A stretch of 64,000 nt of DNA, from contig JAKVNF010000003.1 of assembly GCA_022483465.1 (NCBI GenBank), positions 474,001 to 538,000 on the forward strand, written 5' to 3'. Below are positions 36,471-44,793 of the stretch, piece by piece. The stretch's first letter is position 1. Each line of letters starts with the position of its first letter. The stretch comes from Lachnospiraceae bacterium. Its GTDB lineage: Bacteria; Bacillota; Clostridia; Lachnospirales; Lachnospiraceae. The translations under genes and the position numbers were made by a program. The notes under the pieces are model-generated. The model was not told the origin of the DNA and made no database searches. It saw only the letters and a list, made by a program, of their open reading frames with translations.

Positions 36471-38945
36471 TTGCTGTCTGAGCAACTCAAAAAATATGCC
36501 GAGGCCGCCTATCAGGAGCGGGCGCCGTATTTCGGGAACCTGCGCAGGCTGATCGAAGAGCGGCTCCTGGCGTGCACGGAAGAGGAAAAGGTCCTGATGC
36601 AGTTCTTCTATGGGACAATGCCGCTCTCTGATGCGGCAGAATACCCTTTTGACCTGTTTCTCTCCTATGTGCGCCACGGCCTGATGCTGCGCCAAGAGAT
36701 CCCCTGGTGCCGGGAACTGCCAGAGGAGGTATTTCTTCGACACGTCCTGTACTACCGCGTCAACTCAGAAAAGATCGAGGACTGCCGGCCGTTTTTCTAT
36801 CAGGATACCATCGAGAGGATCAGGGGCCTGTCCATGCGGGAAGCCGTCATCGAGCTCAACTATTACGCGGCGGAACACGTGACCTATCGCGCATCGGATC
36901 TGCGCACGCTCTCCCCGCTGACGGTCTATGCCTCCGGCGATGGCAGGTGCGGAGAGGAGTCCGCGTTCTTTGTGAGCGTGCTGCGCTCCGTCGGCATCCC
37001 GGCAAGACAGGTCTACGTCCCTCTCTGGGCCCACTGCGACGACAATCACGCCTGGTGTGAGGTTCGACTCCCGGATGGCTGGCACTATCTCGGCGCCTGT
37101 GAGCCGGAGGAGGTCCTTGACCGGGGCTGGTTCGACGGAGCCGCCTCCCGGGCGCTTCTGATCCATGCGCGGGAGTTTGACCATTTTCACCCTGAAGAAG
37201 AGGAACCGCGAGCTGACCTTCGAAACAGCGAGGCGCCCATCGGGAGAGACCACGGCGTCTTCTACGTCAACCGCACGCCGGGCTATGCCCAGACAGCACA
37301 GCTGACGATATTCGTCAGGGACGGGGAGAAGCCGGCAGCAGGGGCTTCGATCTACCTGCAGATCCTCAACTATGCCGAGTTCTTCGATTCGGCGGTTCTT
37401 ACGGCAGATGCACAGGGAATGGCGTCCATCCGCCTGGGAAAGGGCTCCTGTCGGATCCGGGCCGCAAAGGACGGACGAATGGCGGATGCCCTGGTGACCA
37501 TGGAGAACGATCTGCAGATCACGCTCTCACTCTCCTTCGCGGCGGAATACATCCGCACGCTGCCCGAAACCTGGACCCACCATGAACTGCCGGCGCCTCA
37601 GGAGCATGTGCTCTATGCCGCAAAGCCCACCAAAGAGCAGCAGGCAAGGCAGCGCCTTCGCGTGGAGAAATGCAATCAGCTCCGAAATGCCATGGTGCGC
37701 AGCACGCCATTTGCGGCAGCGGGCGATCCGGAGCGGGAGCGGTTTCTGCAGTCCCTCTCGGAAAAGGACCGGAAGGACGTGACCGAAGCCATTTTTCAGG
37801 ATGCAGAGCTTGCGGAGAACACCGGATACCCGGAGGAGATGTTCCGCAGCTGTGTCTTTAGCGAGCGGATCGGAAGAGAGGAGCTGACGCCGTGGAGGGC
37901 GTTTCTTCGCAAGTACTTCGACGATGCCCAAAAGCAGACATTTCAGAAAAATCCGCACGCGATCGCCGCATATGTGGAAGCACACGTGTCCTACACGCCG
38001 GCATTCCACTATGAGACCCTGGTGTCGTCTCCCAAAGCAGTCCTTGCCCTTGGCCAGGGAAGCCCGGAGTCCCGGGCGATTCTCTGCGTTGCCATTGCAA
38101 GAGCGCTGAACCTTCCCGCAAGGCTCAGCCCCGTCTCCGGTACCGCAGAGTATTATGACAGGAACAGCGGGTCGTTCACGCCGTTTCTGACCCCGGAGGG
38201 CAGGAGCGGGACCGGTGCAGCGATCCGTCTTCATGCGGACGGTGCAGACTTTGCCTACGGCCAGAACTGGACCATTGCCAGATTTGCAGAGGATACGGGT
38301 GCGTTTGAGACCCTGCGGCTGGAGGGGGAGCCGATCGCAAAGGCAGACGGCATTCTCACCGCTTCTCCGGGAGTCTACCGCATTCTAACGGCGTCCCGCG
38401 ATCCGAAGGGAAACCTCCATGAGGAGGAGATTTGCTTTCGGGCAGAGCAGGGGAGGGAGACCGAAATTTCCATGAAACTCGATCCCATCCGCACGCAGGA
38501 TCTCATCGTCCGGTGTGCCTTCGAGGACTTTACAGTCAGGACAGAAGATGGCGCGCAGGCACCCTTCTTTTCCCTGCAGAAGCGGCCCGCCCTTGCGATA
38601 TTCCTGGAACCCGGAAGAGAGCCGTCCGAGCATGTCCTGAACGAGCTCATGGAGCAGCAAAAGAACTTCCCGGATTTTCTGGACCTGATTTTCATTCTGC
38701 GCAGCGAGAAGGAGCTCTCCCAGCAAACCATAAAGTCCCTGCTGCTGAAGTTACCGGCGCGCGTGTTCTTCCAGGAAGACCTTGCGGCAGCGCCGGCCAT
38801 TGCGCGGCATCTGTACGTGGACAATGAAAAGCTCCCGCTCCTCATGCTCCTCGATGCGGATCATCTTTGCCGGTACGGCTGCAGCGGATACAATGTCGGA
38901 AGCATCGCGCTTTCTCTGGAGATCGCAAAAAAGCTGACCGGATAA
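36471..38945 (+). CDS. large transglutaminase-like protein with C-terminal redoxin-like region
   Basis: 824 residues; no signal peptide. I place the start at TTG 36471 (AAAGGAG upstream); GTG 36447 is in frame but overlaps the fucosidase. Residues ~150-215 are a transglutaminase core with the Cys in SGDGRCGEESAFFVSVLRSVG, the His in CDDNHAWCEVRLPDGWHYL and a third acidic residue near GACEPEEV. A carboxypeptidase-regulatory-like beta domain follows (TIFVRDGEKPAAGASIYLQI). A second, apparently degenerate core, GSPESRAILCVAIARALNLPARL, has Ser where the first has Cys. The end (LAIFLEPGREPSEHVLNELM, then LPLLMLLDADHL) looks like a thioredoxin fold without CxxC. These proteins are poorly understood; a protease or amidase role on glycopeptides would fit the locus. 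Function inferred. Confidence 0.8.
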   Translation: MLSEQLKKYAEAAYQERAPYFGNLRRLIEERLLACTEEEKVLMQFFYGTMPLSDAAEYPFDLFLSYVRHGLMLRQEIPWCRELPEEVFLRHVLYYRVNSEKIEDCRPFFYQDTIERIRGLSMREAVIELNYYAAEHVTYRASDLRTLSPLTVYASGDGRCGEESAFFVSVLRSVGIPARQVYVPLWAHCDDNHAWCEVRLPDGWHYLGACEPEEVLDRGWFDGAASRALLIHAREFDHFHPEEEEPRADLRNSEAPIGRDHGVFYVNRTPGYAQTAQLTIFVRDGEKPAAGASIYLQILNYAEFFDSAVLTADAQGMASIRLGKGSCRIRAAKDGRMADALVTMENDLQITLSLSFAAEYIRTLPETWTHHELPAPQEHVLYAAKPTKEQQARQRLRVEKCNQLRNAMVRSTPFAAAGDPERERFLQSLSEKDRKDVTEAIFQDAELAENTGYPEEMFRSCVFSERIGREELTPWRAFLRKYFDDAQKQTFQKNPHAIAAYVEAHVSYTPAFHYETLVSSPKAVLALGQGSPESRAILCVAIARALNLPARLSPVSGTAEYYDRNSGSFTPFLTPEGRSGTGAAIRLHADGADFAYGQNWTIARFAEDTGAFETLRLEGEPIAKADGILTASPGVYRILTASRDPKGNLHEEEICFRAEQGRETEISMKLDPIRTQDLIVRCAFEDFTVRTEDGAQAPFFSLQKRPALAIFLEPGREPSEHVLNELMEQQKNFPDFLDLIFILRSEKELSQQTIKSLLLKLPARVFFQEDLAAAPAIARHLYVDNEKLPLLMLLDADHLCRYGCSGYNVGSIALSLEIAKKLTG

Positions 38946-38984
38946 GCCAAAACCAGGACACGAGGGTAAGGATAGGAGGCGAAT

Positions 38985-39755
38985 ATGGGAATCACAGCCG
39001 AAATCTGCTGCGGCGGATACGAGGATGCCAAAACGGCAGCTGCGTATGGTGCGCAGAGGGTCGAGCTCAACAGCGGCCTGTATCTGGGTGGCCTGACTCC
39101 CGGCATCGGAACGCTCAAGCTCACAAAGGAAACCACGAATCTGAATGTCGTCTCCATGGTCCGCCCGCGGGGCGGGGGCTTCTGCTATTCCGAGGAGGAG
39201 TTTCGCGCCATGATCCGGGACGCCGAGGAACTCCTCCTGGCGGGGACAGACGGCATTGCCTTCGGCTTTCTGAACGAAGACGAGTCCATCAATATTGAGC
39301 GGACCCGGGAGATGACATCTCTGATCCATGCCTACGGAAGAACCGCGGTGTTTCACCGGGCCTTTGACTGCGCCGGTGCGAAGGACGAATCGATGGAAGA
39401 GCTGATCGGGCTCGGTGTGGACCGCGTTCTGACCAGCGGTGGCAGGAAGAACGCAATGGACGGGCGGCTGCAGATCCGCCACCTGGTGGCCACCTATGGC
39501 AGGAACATCGAGATCCTGGCAGGCAGCGGCATCAACGATCTGAATGTCGCGGGACTCATCCGGGAGACCGGTGTGCAGCAGGTCCACAGCTCCTGCCATG
39601 GCTGGCGGATTGATCGGACCGCACAGGGGAGCGATGTCTCCTACGGATACGCCGACGGCAGGTACAACCGCATGTTTGAGGTGGTTTCCAGGGAAAAGCT
39701 GTCAAAATTTTTATCTGCAGTGCATGATGCGGAAATGGCAAGAGATGATGCATAA
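38985..39755 (+). CDS. cutC: CutC-family protein
   Basis: 256 residues, TIM barrel. EICCGGYEDAKTAAAYGAQRVELNSGLYLGGLTPGIG, VVSMVRPRGGGFCYSEEE, GIAFGFLNEDESI, HRAFDCA and VDRVLTSGG are the hallmarks. The name comes from copper tolerance in E. coli, but the enzyme activity is not settled. ATG 38985 follows ATAGGAGGCG. In gut Firmicutes CutC is common in glycan loci, as here. Confidence 0.9.
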   Translation: MGITAEICCGGYEDAKTAAAYGAQRVELNSGLYLGGLTPGIGTLKLTKETTNLNVVSMVRPRGGGFCYSEEEFRAMIRDAEELLLAGTDGIAFGFLNEDESINIERTREMTSLIHAYGRTAVFHRAFDCAGAKDESMEELIGLGVDRVLTSGGRKNAMDGRLQIRHLVATYGRNIEILAGSGINDLNVAGLIRETGVQQVHSSCHGWRIDRTAQGSDVSYGYADGRYNRMFEVVSREKLSKFLSAVHDAEMARDDA

Positions 39756-40059
39756 TAAAAAGAAAGGAACCGAAGACCGGAATGTATCTGTGATGGCAGG
39801 CCCCGTCACCATCTATTCCGGCAAATGGCAGGATGTCCCGATCGGAGAGGATCTGATGCTGGAGAAGAGCATGGAGTACTTTCAGGATCCGGAGCCCTGC
39901 TATATTCACAGAGCGGGCGTCCGTCAGAGACTTCTCGGAGAGACAGGGAGCGAGCTGACCAGCCCGGACCCTGCTCTGAAACAACAGGGCATCGACATGA
40001 TCCGGAGATTCCTCGACTGCGACGAAGTCACGGAAGTCATCTTCGGAGAAAGCGGATGA
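39745..40059 (+). CDS. small protein of unknown function
   Basis: 104 residues if it starts at ATG 39745, overlapping cutC by 11 bases; ATG 39793 would give 88 residues, and the choice is open because neither has a clear ribosome site (AAAGGA is at 39764). The body (VTIYSGKWQDVPIGEDLM, YFQDPEPCYIHRAGVRQRLL, IDMIRRFLDCDEVTEVIFGE) is acidic, soluble, with no family I know. It is flanked closely by cutC and the DeoR gene, which suggests co-transcription. Confidence 0.55.
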   Translation: MMHNKKKGTEDRNVSVMAGPVTIYSGKWQDVPIGEDLMLEKSMEYFQDPEPCYIHRAGVRQRLLGETGSELTSPDPALKQQGIDMIRRFLDCDEVTEVIFGESG

Positions 40060-40072
40060 AGGGAAAAACGAC

Positions 40073-40834
40073 ATGTTCACACAGGAGCGCCGTGACAACA
40101 TTCTGAAGGAATTGAACGAAACCGGAAAGGTGACGGTCAAGAGCCTCTCCTCGAAGTACGGGGTGACAGAGGACTGTATCCGGAAGGACCTGAAGGGCCT
40201 TGAGAACGAGGGAAAACTCAGGCGGACCTACGGCGGTGCCATTCTTTCCCAGGACTATCCCCTGCAGCGTGATGTCATTGACCGGCGGATGATCCACGTG
40301 GAAGAGAAGCGCATTATCGCGGAAAAGGCCGCCTCCATGGTCAAGGACGGGGAGGCGGTATTTCTCGATGTTTCCACGACAAACATCATCGTGGCAAAGC
40401 TCCTGGCAGAACAGCACAAGAAGCTGATCGTGGTCAGCAATATGATCGACATTCTGCAGGCACTCGCGGTCAGCAGCCTGATCACCGCAGTCGGCACCGG
40501 CGGAACCATGCACCGCTCCATCAACGGCTTTATGGGAATCGCCGCCGCCCATGCCATCAGCAAGTACAGTTTTGATCTCGCCTTTATCGGCAGCTGCGGA
40601 ATCGACATCACGGACAGCACGATCACCACGCTCGGCGAGGAGGATGGCCTCACAAAGAAGGCGGCCATCGACGCCAGCAGGCACAAATTCGTGGTCATGG
40701 AGAGTGAGAAGTTCTACTACAATGAGTGCTACAAGTTCGCACATTTCGACGATATCAACGGCATCATCAGCGATCGGCTTCCCAACCGGGAGATGCAGAA
40801 TGCGCTGGGAAAAGCCGGCGTCGAACTGCTCTGA
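40073..40834 (+). CDS. DeoR/GlpR-family transcriptional regulator
   Basis: 253 residues. The N-terminal winged helix starts TQERRDNILKELNETGKVTVKSL with the recognition helix in YGVTEDCIRKDLKGLENEGKLRRTYGGA. The C-terminal sugar-phosphate sensor has VFLDVSTTNIIVAKLL, LIVVSNMIDIL, GTGGTMHRS and IGSCGIDITDSTITTLGEEDG. ATG 40073 follows GAAGGGAAAAA. It sits in the fucose/fucosidase cluster and may respond to fuculose 1-phosphate. A second DeoR regulator is at 49255. Confidence 0.92.
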   Translation: MFTQERRDNILKELNETGKVTVKSLSSKYGVTEDCIRKDLKGLENEGKLRRTYGGAILSQDYPLQRDVIDRRMIHVEEKRIIAEKAASMVKDGEAVFLDVSTTNIIVAKLLAEQHKKLIVVSNMIDILQALAVSSLITAVGTGGTMHRSINGFMGIAAAHAISKYSFDLAFIGSCGIDITDSTITTLGEEDGLTKKAAIDASRHKFVVMESEKFYYNECYKFAHFDDINGIISDRLPNREMQNALGKAGVELL

Positions 40835-40849
40835 GCTCTGGGAAAAGCC

Positions 40850-41749
40850 ATGAGACGAAATGACATCAGCGGAACGGATGCGCTTGCCTGGATGCAGGCG
40901 CTGAACTACTCCCGGCCGGCAGGCACCGCGGCCGAGAAACAGGCGGCAGAGCAGATCGCGGCATCTGTCCGGCACGCTGCGGACCAGGTGACCGTGGAGC
41001 CGTTTGCCTGGCGACATCGGGAGAACAAAGAGAGCTCCGAGGTTCTTGCCTCCCAGAATGTCTGCGCTTTCCTGTCTGGCGCGGAGCGTGACACAGAGTA
41101 CCTCGTCCTGAGCGCGCACTATGACTCTGTGCCGGAGGGGCCGGGCGCCTATGACAATCTCTCCTCCTGCGCGGTGATGGCGGAGCTTCTTCGCTATTTT
41201 TCCCTACACCGCCCGAAGCGCGCGCTCTGCTTTGTCTGGCTTGGGGCTGAGGAGCTGGGGCTTCTCGGGAGCCAGGCCTATGTGGCGCGGCATCAAAAGG
41301 AACTGAGAAACTGCCGGTTCAATCTCAATTCCGACCTGGCAGGGCAGGAGGGCGGCGTCGATGTCCTCGGTGTGACGGCAGGAGAGGAGGCCGTGGACAC
41401 GCTTCGCGCCATCTGCAGAGCGCACGGGCTCTCCTGTGAATTCAAGCGGCAGGTCTGGTCGAGCGATTCCAATTCCTTTGCGATGGCGGGCATTCCCGCT
41501 CTCACCTACGACCGGGACGGCTACGGAATGCACACGAAGGAGGATACCCTGGACCGGATCTCCCCGGCCGCACTGGAGGATGCGATGTTGCGCATCGGAA
41601 CGCTTGCAGAGGAGCTTGCCAGCCGGAATCCGTTCCCGATTCCCCGCACCATACCGGAGTCCTTTCAGGAGGCGCTGCAGCGCTACTTCCAGGCCAAAGA
41701 CCGGTACGAGCTCCTCACGGATGAGCAGCGCAGCGATAAATTTTTGTGA
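40850..41749 (+). CDS. M28-family zinc peptidase
   Basis: 299 residues, no signal peptide. All zinc ligands can be found: LVLSAHYDSVPEGPGAYDNLSS (His, bridging Asp), CFVWLGAEELGLLGSQ (Glu-Glu), FNLNSDLAG (Asp), and DGYGMHTKEDTLDRIS (His). It hydrolyses peptides or aminoacyl groups in the cytoplasm. It starts 15 bases after the DeoR gene, and its stop is only five bases before the IS91 copy 2 boundary, so the insertion just missed the gene. Whether it acts on glycopeptides is not shown. Confidence 0.9.
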   Translation: MRRNDISGTDALAWMQALNYSRPAGTAAEKQAAEQIAASVRHAADQVTVEPFAWRHRENKESSEVLASQNVCAFLSGAERDTEYLVLSAHYDSVPEGPGAYDNLSSCAVMAELLRYFSLHRPKRALCFVWLGAEELGLLGSQAYVARHQKELRNCRFNLNSDLAGQEGGVDVLGVTAGEEAVDTLRAICRAHGLSCEFKRQVWSSDSNSFAMAGIPALTYDRDGYGMHTKEDTLDRISPAALEDAMLRIGTLAEELASRNPFPIPRTIPESFQEALQRYFQAKDRYELLTDEQRSDKFL

Positions 41750-41993
41750 TACGAAATTGTGAAGGATAGTTGCCGGTTCCCGTAGGGGGCCGGCAACTAT
41801 CCTTTGTTTTGAACCGAATCGCTCTCAGCGTAGACTATGGGAATAGTTAGGAATTTTTAGCATCCGACTTGGCTTGAATACCCTGGCTCAGAAACCCATC
41901 TTTCTTCTTCTGAACCGTTGACCGGGTGGGATTTACAGACGTTGTGACATGAGAAATAGGCCATCCGGGCAGATGACCTGAAAAGAATCTTTA

Positions 41994-43400
41994 TTAAAAG
42001 CGCGGATGGGAGACATCCAACATTCCATCCGGTCCCCGGCAATACCGGGGTATTTCGATATAGCTGCTTCCTTCAACCTTCCCCATTGCTCTGAGATAGA
42101 TCGCTGTCTTATCCATGCTGAAGAGAAAGGCATGCATCTGTGCCCCACAGTTGGAGCAGCGGGCCGGATCCTTATCGAAAAGGGCCTTCATGACCTCGCA
42201 GCTTTTCATTCCGCGAATCAGACTCGGTACATATTCGTCACCCAGAATTTCGTGGATCCTTGCAAGCTTCTTTTTACGGACATTCCCGGCAAGATACCCT
42301 GCCATCCGGATCTTGCGTACTCCCTTTGGAAGGATGTGAAGTGAAAACCGTCGGATGAATTCTTCCGGCGTGAGTACCATGTCCTTCTTGTCGTACGAAC
42401 CATCGGTATGATAGTCCTTGTACTCAAACGTGATACCGCTGTCCGAGACGTCCCTGATCCGGGAGGAAGTGATTGCCGTTCTATCGGCGTACCGCCCGAA
42501 ATAACCTATGACATCCTCCACATCCGGAAGTGACGGATCCCGCTCCCTGTCTTCTTCAGAGTAAGAGCCATACCTCTTGAGGTTGACATTCCAGAGGCAC
42601 TTGTAGCACTCGTCGCACAAGTTCTGGAATGACTCCTCACTCTCATAGGGTGCGGCAGAGCCATTGAAGGAAAGTTTTCCCTTTCTGTAGAGCCGCTTGA
42701 GTCCTCTCATGAAGTGCTTCCGGTATCGTCCGGATATCTTCTGGACAGGGAGGAAGAAGCCCCTGATCTTCTTAAAGGAGGCGTCATCCGGTGTCAGTCC
42801 GCCTGCGGAGATCAGCACGTGCAGGTGGTAGTGGAGCGTCATACTGCTCCCAAAAGTGTGGAGCACCATGATGATTCCGGGCTTAATGTTGTGCCTTTCA
42901 AGGCAGAGCTCCAGAAGGGCATCCTGCGCGGAATGAAACAGAAGATCCAGCAGAGCCTTCTGATTGTTGTAGATCAACTCATTCAGATCGTGGGGAACCG
43001 TGAACACAAGATGATGGTAGGACATCCCGTGAATGACTTCGGACCTGCGCTCAGCGATCCACTTTTCACGGCGAAAAAAGCCACAGCAGGGGCAGTTCGA
43101 GTTGCCGCAGGATCTCGGTGTAAACGAAATTTCTCCGCAGTCAGGGCAGATGGAGACAATATAACCCAGATCTCCCGTGCCGCATTGTGCCATGAGACGG
43201 AGAATCTTCACCTTTTCGGGCGGCATTTCCTTTCCGTGCTTTGCCAGATAGTCTGGGAGAAATCTCCGGAAGATCTGGCGGATTCGATATCTTGAAGGCT
43301 CTTTTTCCTGTCTGAAGCCGGTAATGCATCTGCGGACTCTGATCGCAGTCTGACTGTCAGGAAGGCGGAAGGTTCTGCCTGGCCGGCTCGAGGGTACCAT
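41994..43400 (-). CDS. tnpA: IS91-family (HUH) transposase, copy 2
   Basis: Translation identical to copy 1 although several synonymous bases differ, which points to recent or selected mobility. Motifs: CPDCGE, CGNSNCPCCG, HYHLHVLISAGG, CSNCGAQMHAF. ATG 43478 is an alternative start overlapping the recombinase. Confidence 0.88.
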   Translation of the reverse strand: MVPSSRPGRTFRLPDSQTAIRVRRCITGFRQEKEPSRYRIRQIFRRFLPDYLAKHGKEMPPEKVKILRLMAQCGTGDLGYIVSICPDCGEISFTPRSCGNSNCPCCGFFRREKWIAERRSEVIHGMSYHHLVFTVPHDLNELIYNNQKALLDLLFHSAQDALLELCLERHNIKPGIIMVLHTFGSSMTLHYHLHVLISAGGLTPDDASFKKIRGFFLPVQKISGRYRKHFMRGLKRLYRKGKLSFNGSAAPYESEESFQNLCDECYKCLWNVNLKRYGSYSEEDRERDPSLPDVEDVIGYFGRYADRTAITSSRIRDVSDSGITFEYKDYHTDGSYDKKDMVLTPEEFIRRFSLHILPKGVRKIRMAGYLAGNVRKKKLARIHEILGDEYVPSLIRGMKSCEVMKALFDKDPARCSNCGAQMHAFLFSMDKTAIYLRAMGKVEGSSYIEIPRYCRGPDGMLDVSHPRF

Positions 43401-43413
43401 CTTTTTTGTTTTT

Positions 43414-44334
43414 TCAGAGCGCGAAGCCGTTTCCGTCGAAGGGGTTTGCAACGTTTTTTCTCTCCTGAAGCTGACCATCCAGCTGTACGTAGATCATCGT
43501 GGAAGCAATGGAGCGGTGCCGAAGTCTGACCTGTACCTGAAAGAGATCAGCGCCGCCCTGATAGTAGAAAAGCGCATGGGCGTGTCGGAGGGAATGGAAA
43601 TGATATCCGCGGTTTTCCCATCCGAGTTCTTTCAGGCGCTTCTGAAAGAAGCGCTGCACTGCTCCGTCAGACAGATGATGTGCGGCATCTCTGCCGGGAA
43701 AAAGGTAGTCCCCCTCTCCGGCATCCCGACGGAATCTTTTGAAGTAGAAGTAGAGCATCCGCGCGAGATCTTTTGGAAGTTCGACCTTCCCTTCATTTCG
43801 GTTCTTGCTGACTTCCGCACGAATTGTGATCTGCATTCTTTTGATGGAGATATCACCGAAGCGCAGAGACAGGACTTCATTCAGACGGAGCGCACAGCCA
43901 AAGCCGAGGGCGAGAATCAGGCGGTTTCTCGGATCTTTCGTCCCCATAATCAGCTTCTGCACTTCCTGACGCGTCGGTACCTTCGGGAGGGTATGATCCA
44001 CCTTCATCAGCGGAAGGTTTTCCAGAGGGATGGGAGCATGCGCAACGGAAGCACGATAACGCCGGATGCTGACGTTGTAGACGTTGACAGATCTGGGCTT
44101 GAGCTCTCTCCCGCCTTTGCTTATGGGCTTATGGAGATAAACGAGAAAACTCTGAAGCTGTTCAAGATCAGCATCATCGAGGGAAACATGATAGGTTCTC
44201 TCAAGCCATTCACAGCACTCGAAGACGGTCTGCAGATAGCCCTGAATGGTAGACTCGCGGTAGTCGATCAGGGACAGAAATACTTCCAGCCTGGACAGTT
44301 CGGTTTTGAATTTCGGGGAATCAAGGTATCTCAT
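43414..44334 (-). CDS. tyrosine recombinase of the IS91 element, copy 2
   Basis: 306 residues with intact CALRLNEVLSLR, HSLRHAHALF and the final Tyr in STMIYVQL. About seven residues differ from copy 1, clustered in the N-terminal 110 residues; the transposase has none. This uneven pattern could reflect gene conversion of the transposase part or exchange of the recombinase end. Confidence 0.9.
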   Translation of the reverse strand: MRYLDSPKFKTELSRLEVFLSLIDYRESTIQGYLQTVFECCEWLERTYHVSLDDADLEQLQSFLVYLHKPISKGGRELKPRSVNVYNVSIRRYRASVAHAPIPLENLPLMKVDHTLPKVPTRQEVQKLIMGTKDPRNRLILALGFGCALRLNEVLSLRFGDISIKRMQITIRAEVSKNRNEGKVELPKDLARMLYFYFKRFRRDAGEGDYLFPGRDAAHHLSDGAVQRFFQKRLKELGWENRGYHFHSLRHAHALFYYQGGADLFQVQVRLRHRSIASTMIYVQLDGQLQERKNVANPFDGNGFAL

Positions 44335-44644
44335 GAAATCGTTCCGGCAATGATGGTATGGGGATGAAACTCATGATTGGCCGGCCGACAAAGATGGGGC
44401 TTGCAGATTTGCAAGGGACTTGATAAACTCACCTTGCTTATGAGAGCCCCATGGATGAACGCTCGACGCCAATCAAGGTCATCTGTGGGTTATTTTTTTT
44501 TGTAGAATACAGAAAAGAGGAAGAGATGACAAGATCATTTCTTCCTCTTTTGTCTATGCTGAAGTTTGTCATGGTATCCCCAACAGAGAAAGCTGTGAGC
44601 TTTAGGGATAACTTTGATGGAGCATCGCGCTCGCGCGATTTGGT

Positions 44645-44700
44645 TCAAATGAAACAGGCCGGAAGGTCCGGGCAAGCTGCCCAGGTCTTCCGGCCTGTTA
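44645..44700 (-). terminator. terminator of the fucose operon
   Basis: Perfect 13-bp stem, AACAGGCCGGAAG at 44653-44665 with CTTCCGGCCTGTT at 44687-44699, and on - a T-rich TTTCATTT tail. It abuts the end of the IS91 element. Confidence 0.82.
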
Positions 44701-44793
44701 CTGTATGCACAGGAGGTGTTGCTTCGAAGGCACAGAGAAATGCCGGAAGGAGAGGAGACCTCTCCCCCCGGCACGAAGGAGGAAACAAATCAA

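Larger units (their letters stand above)
41754..44649 (-). mobile_element. IS91-family element with tyrosine recombinase, copy 2 (2896 bp)
   Basis: Same orientation as copy 1, 25.7 kb away. Starts at AAATTGTGAAGG, ends at TTTGGTTCAAA. The 15-bp hairpin is at 41762-41776 with 41790-41804. The T-run in the recombinase-side noncoding part has two extra T. There is no target duplication. It lies between the M28 gene and the fucI terminator and splits the fucose locus. Confidence 0.88.

Noticed and set aside
13146-44649. A composite transposon with target duplications
   Set aside because: No matching duplications exist at the outer ends 13145 and 44650, and IS91 elements do not make them. Movement of the whole unit is possible but not shown.
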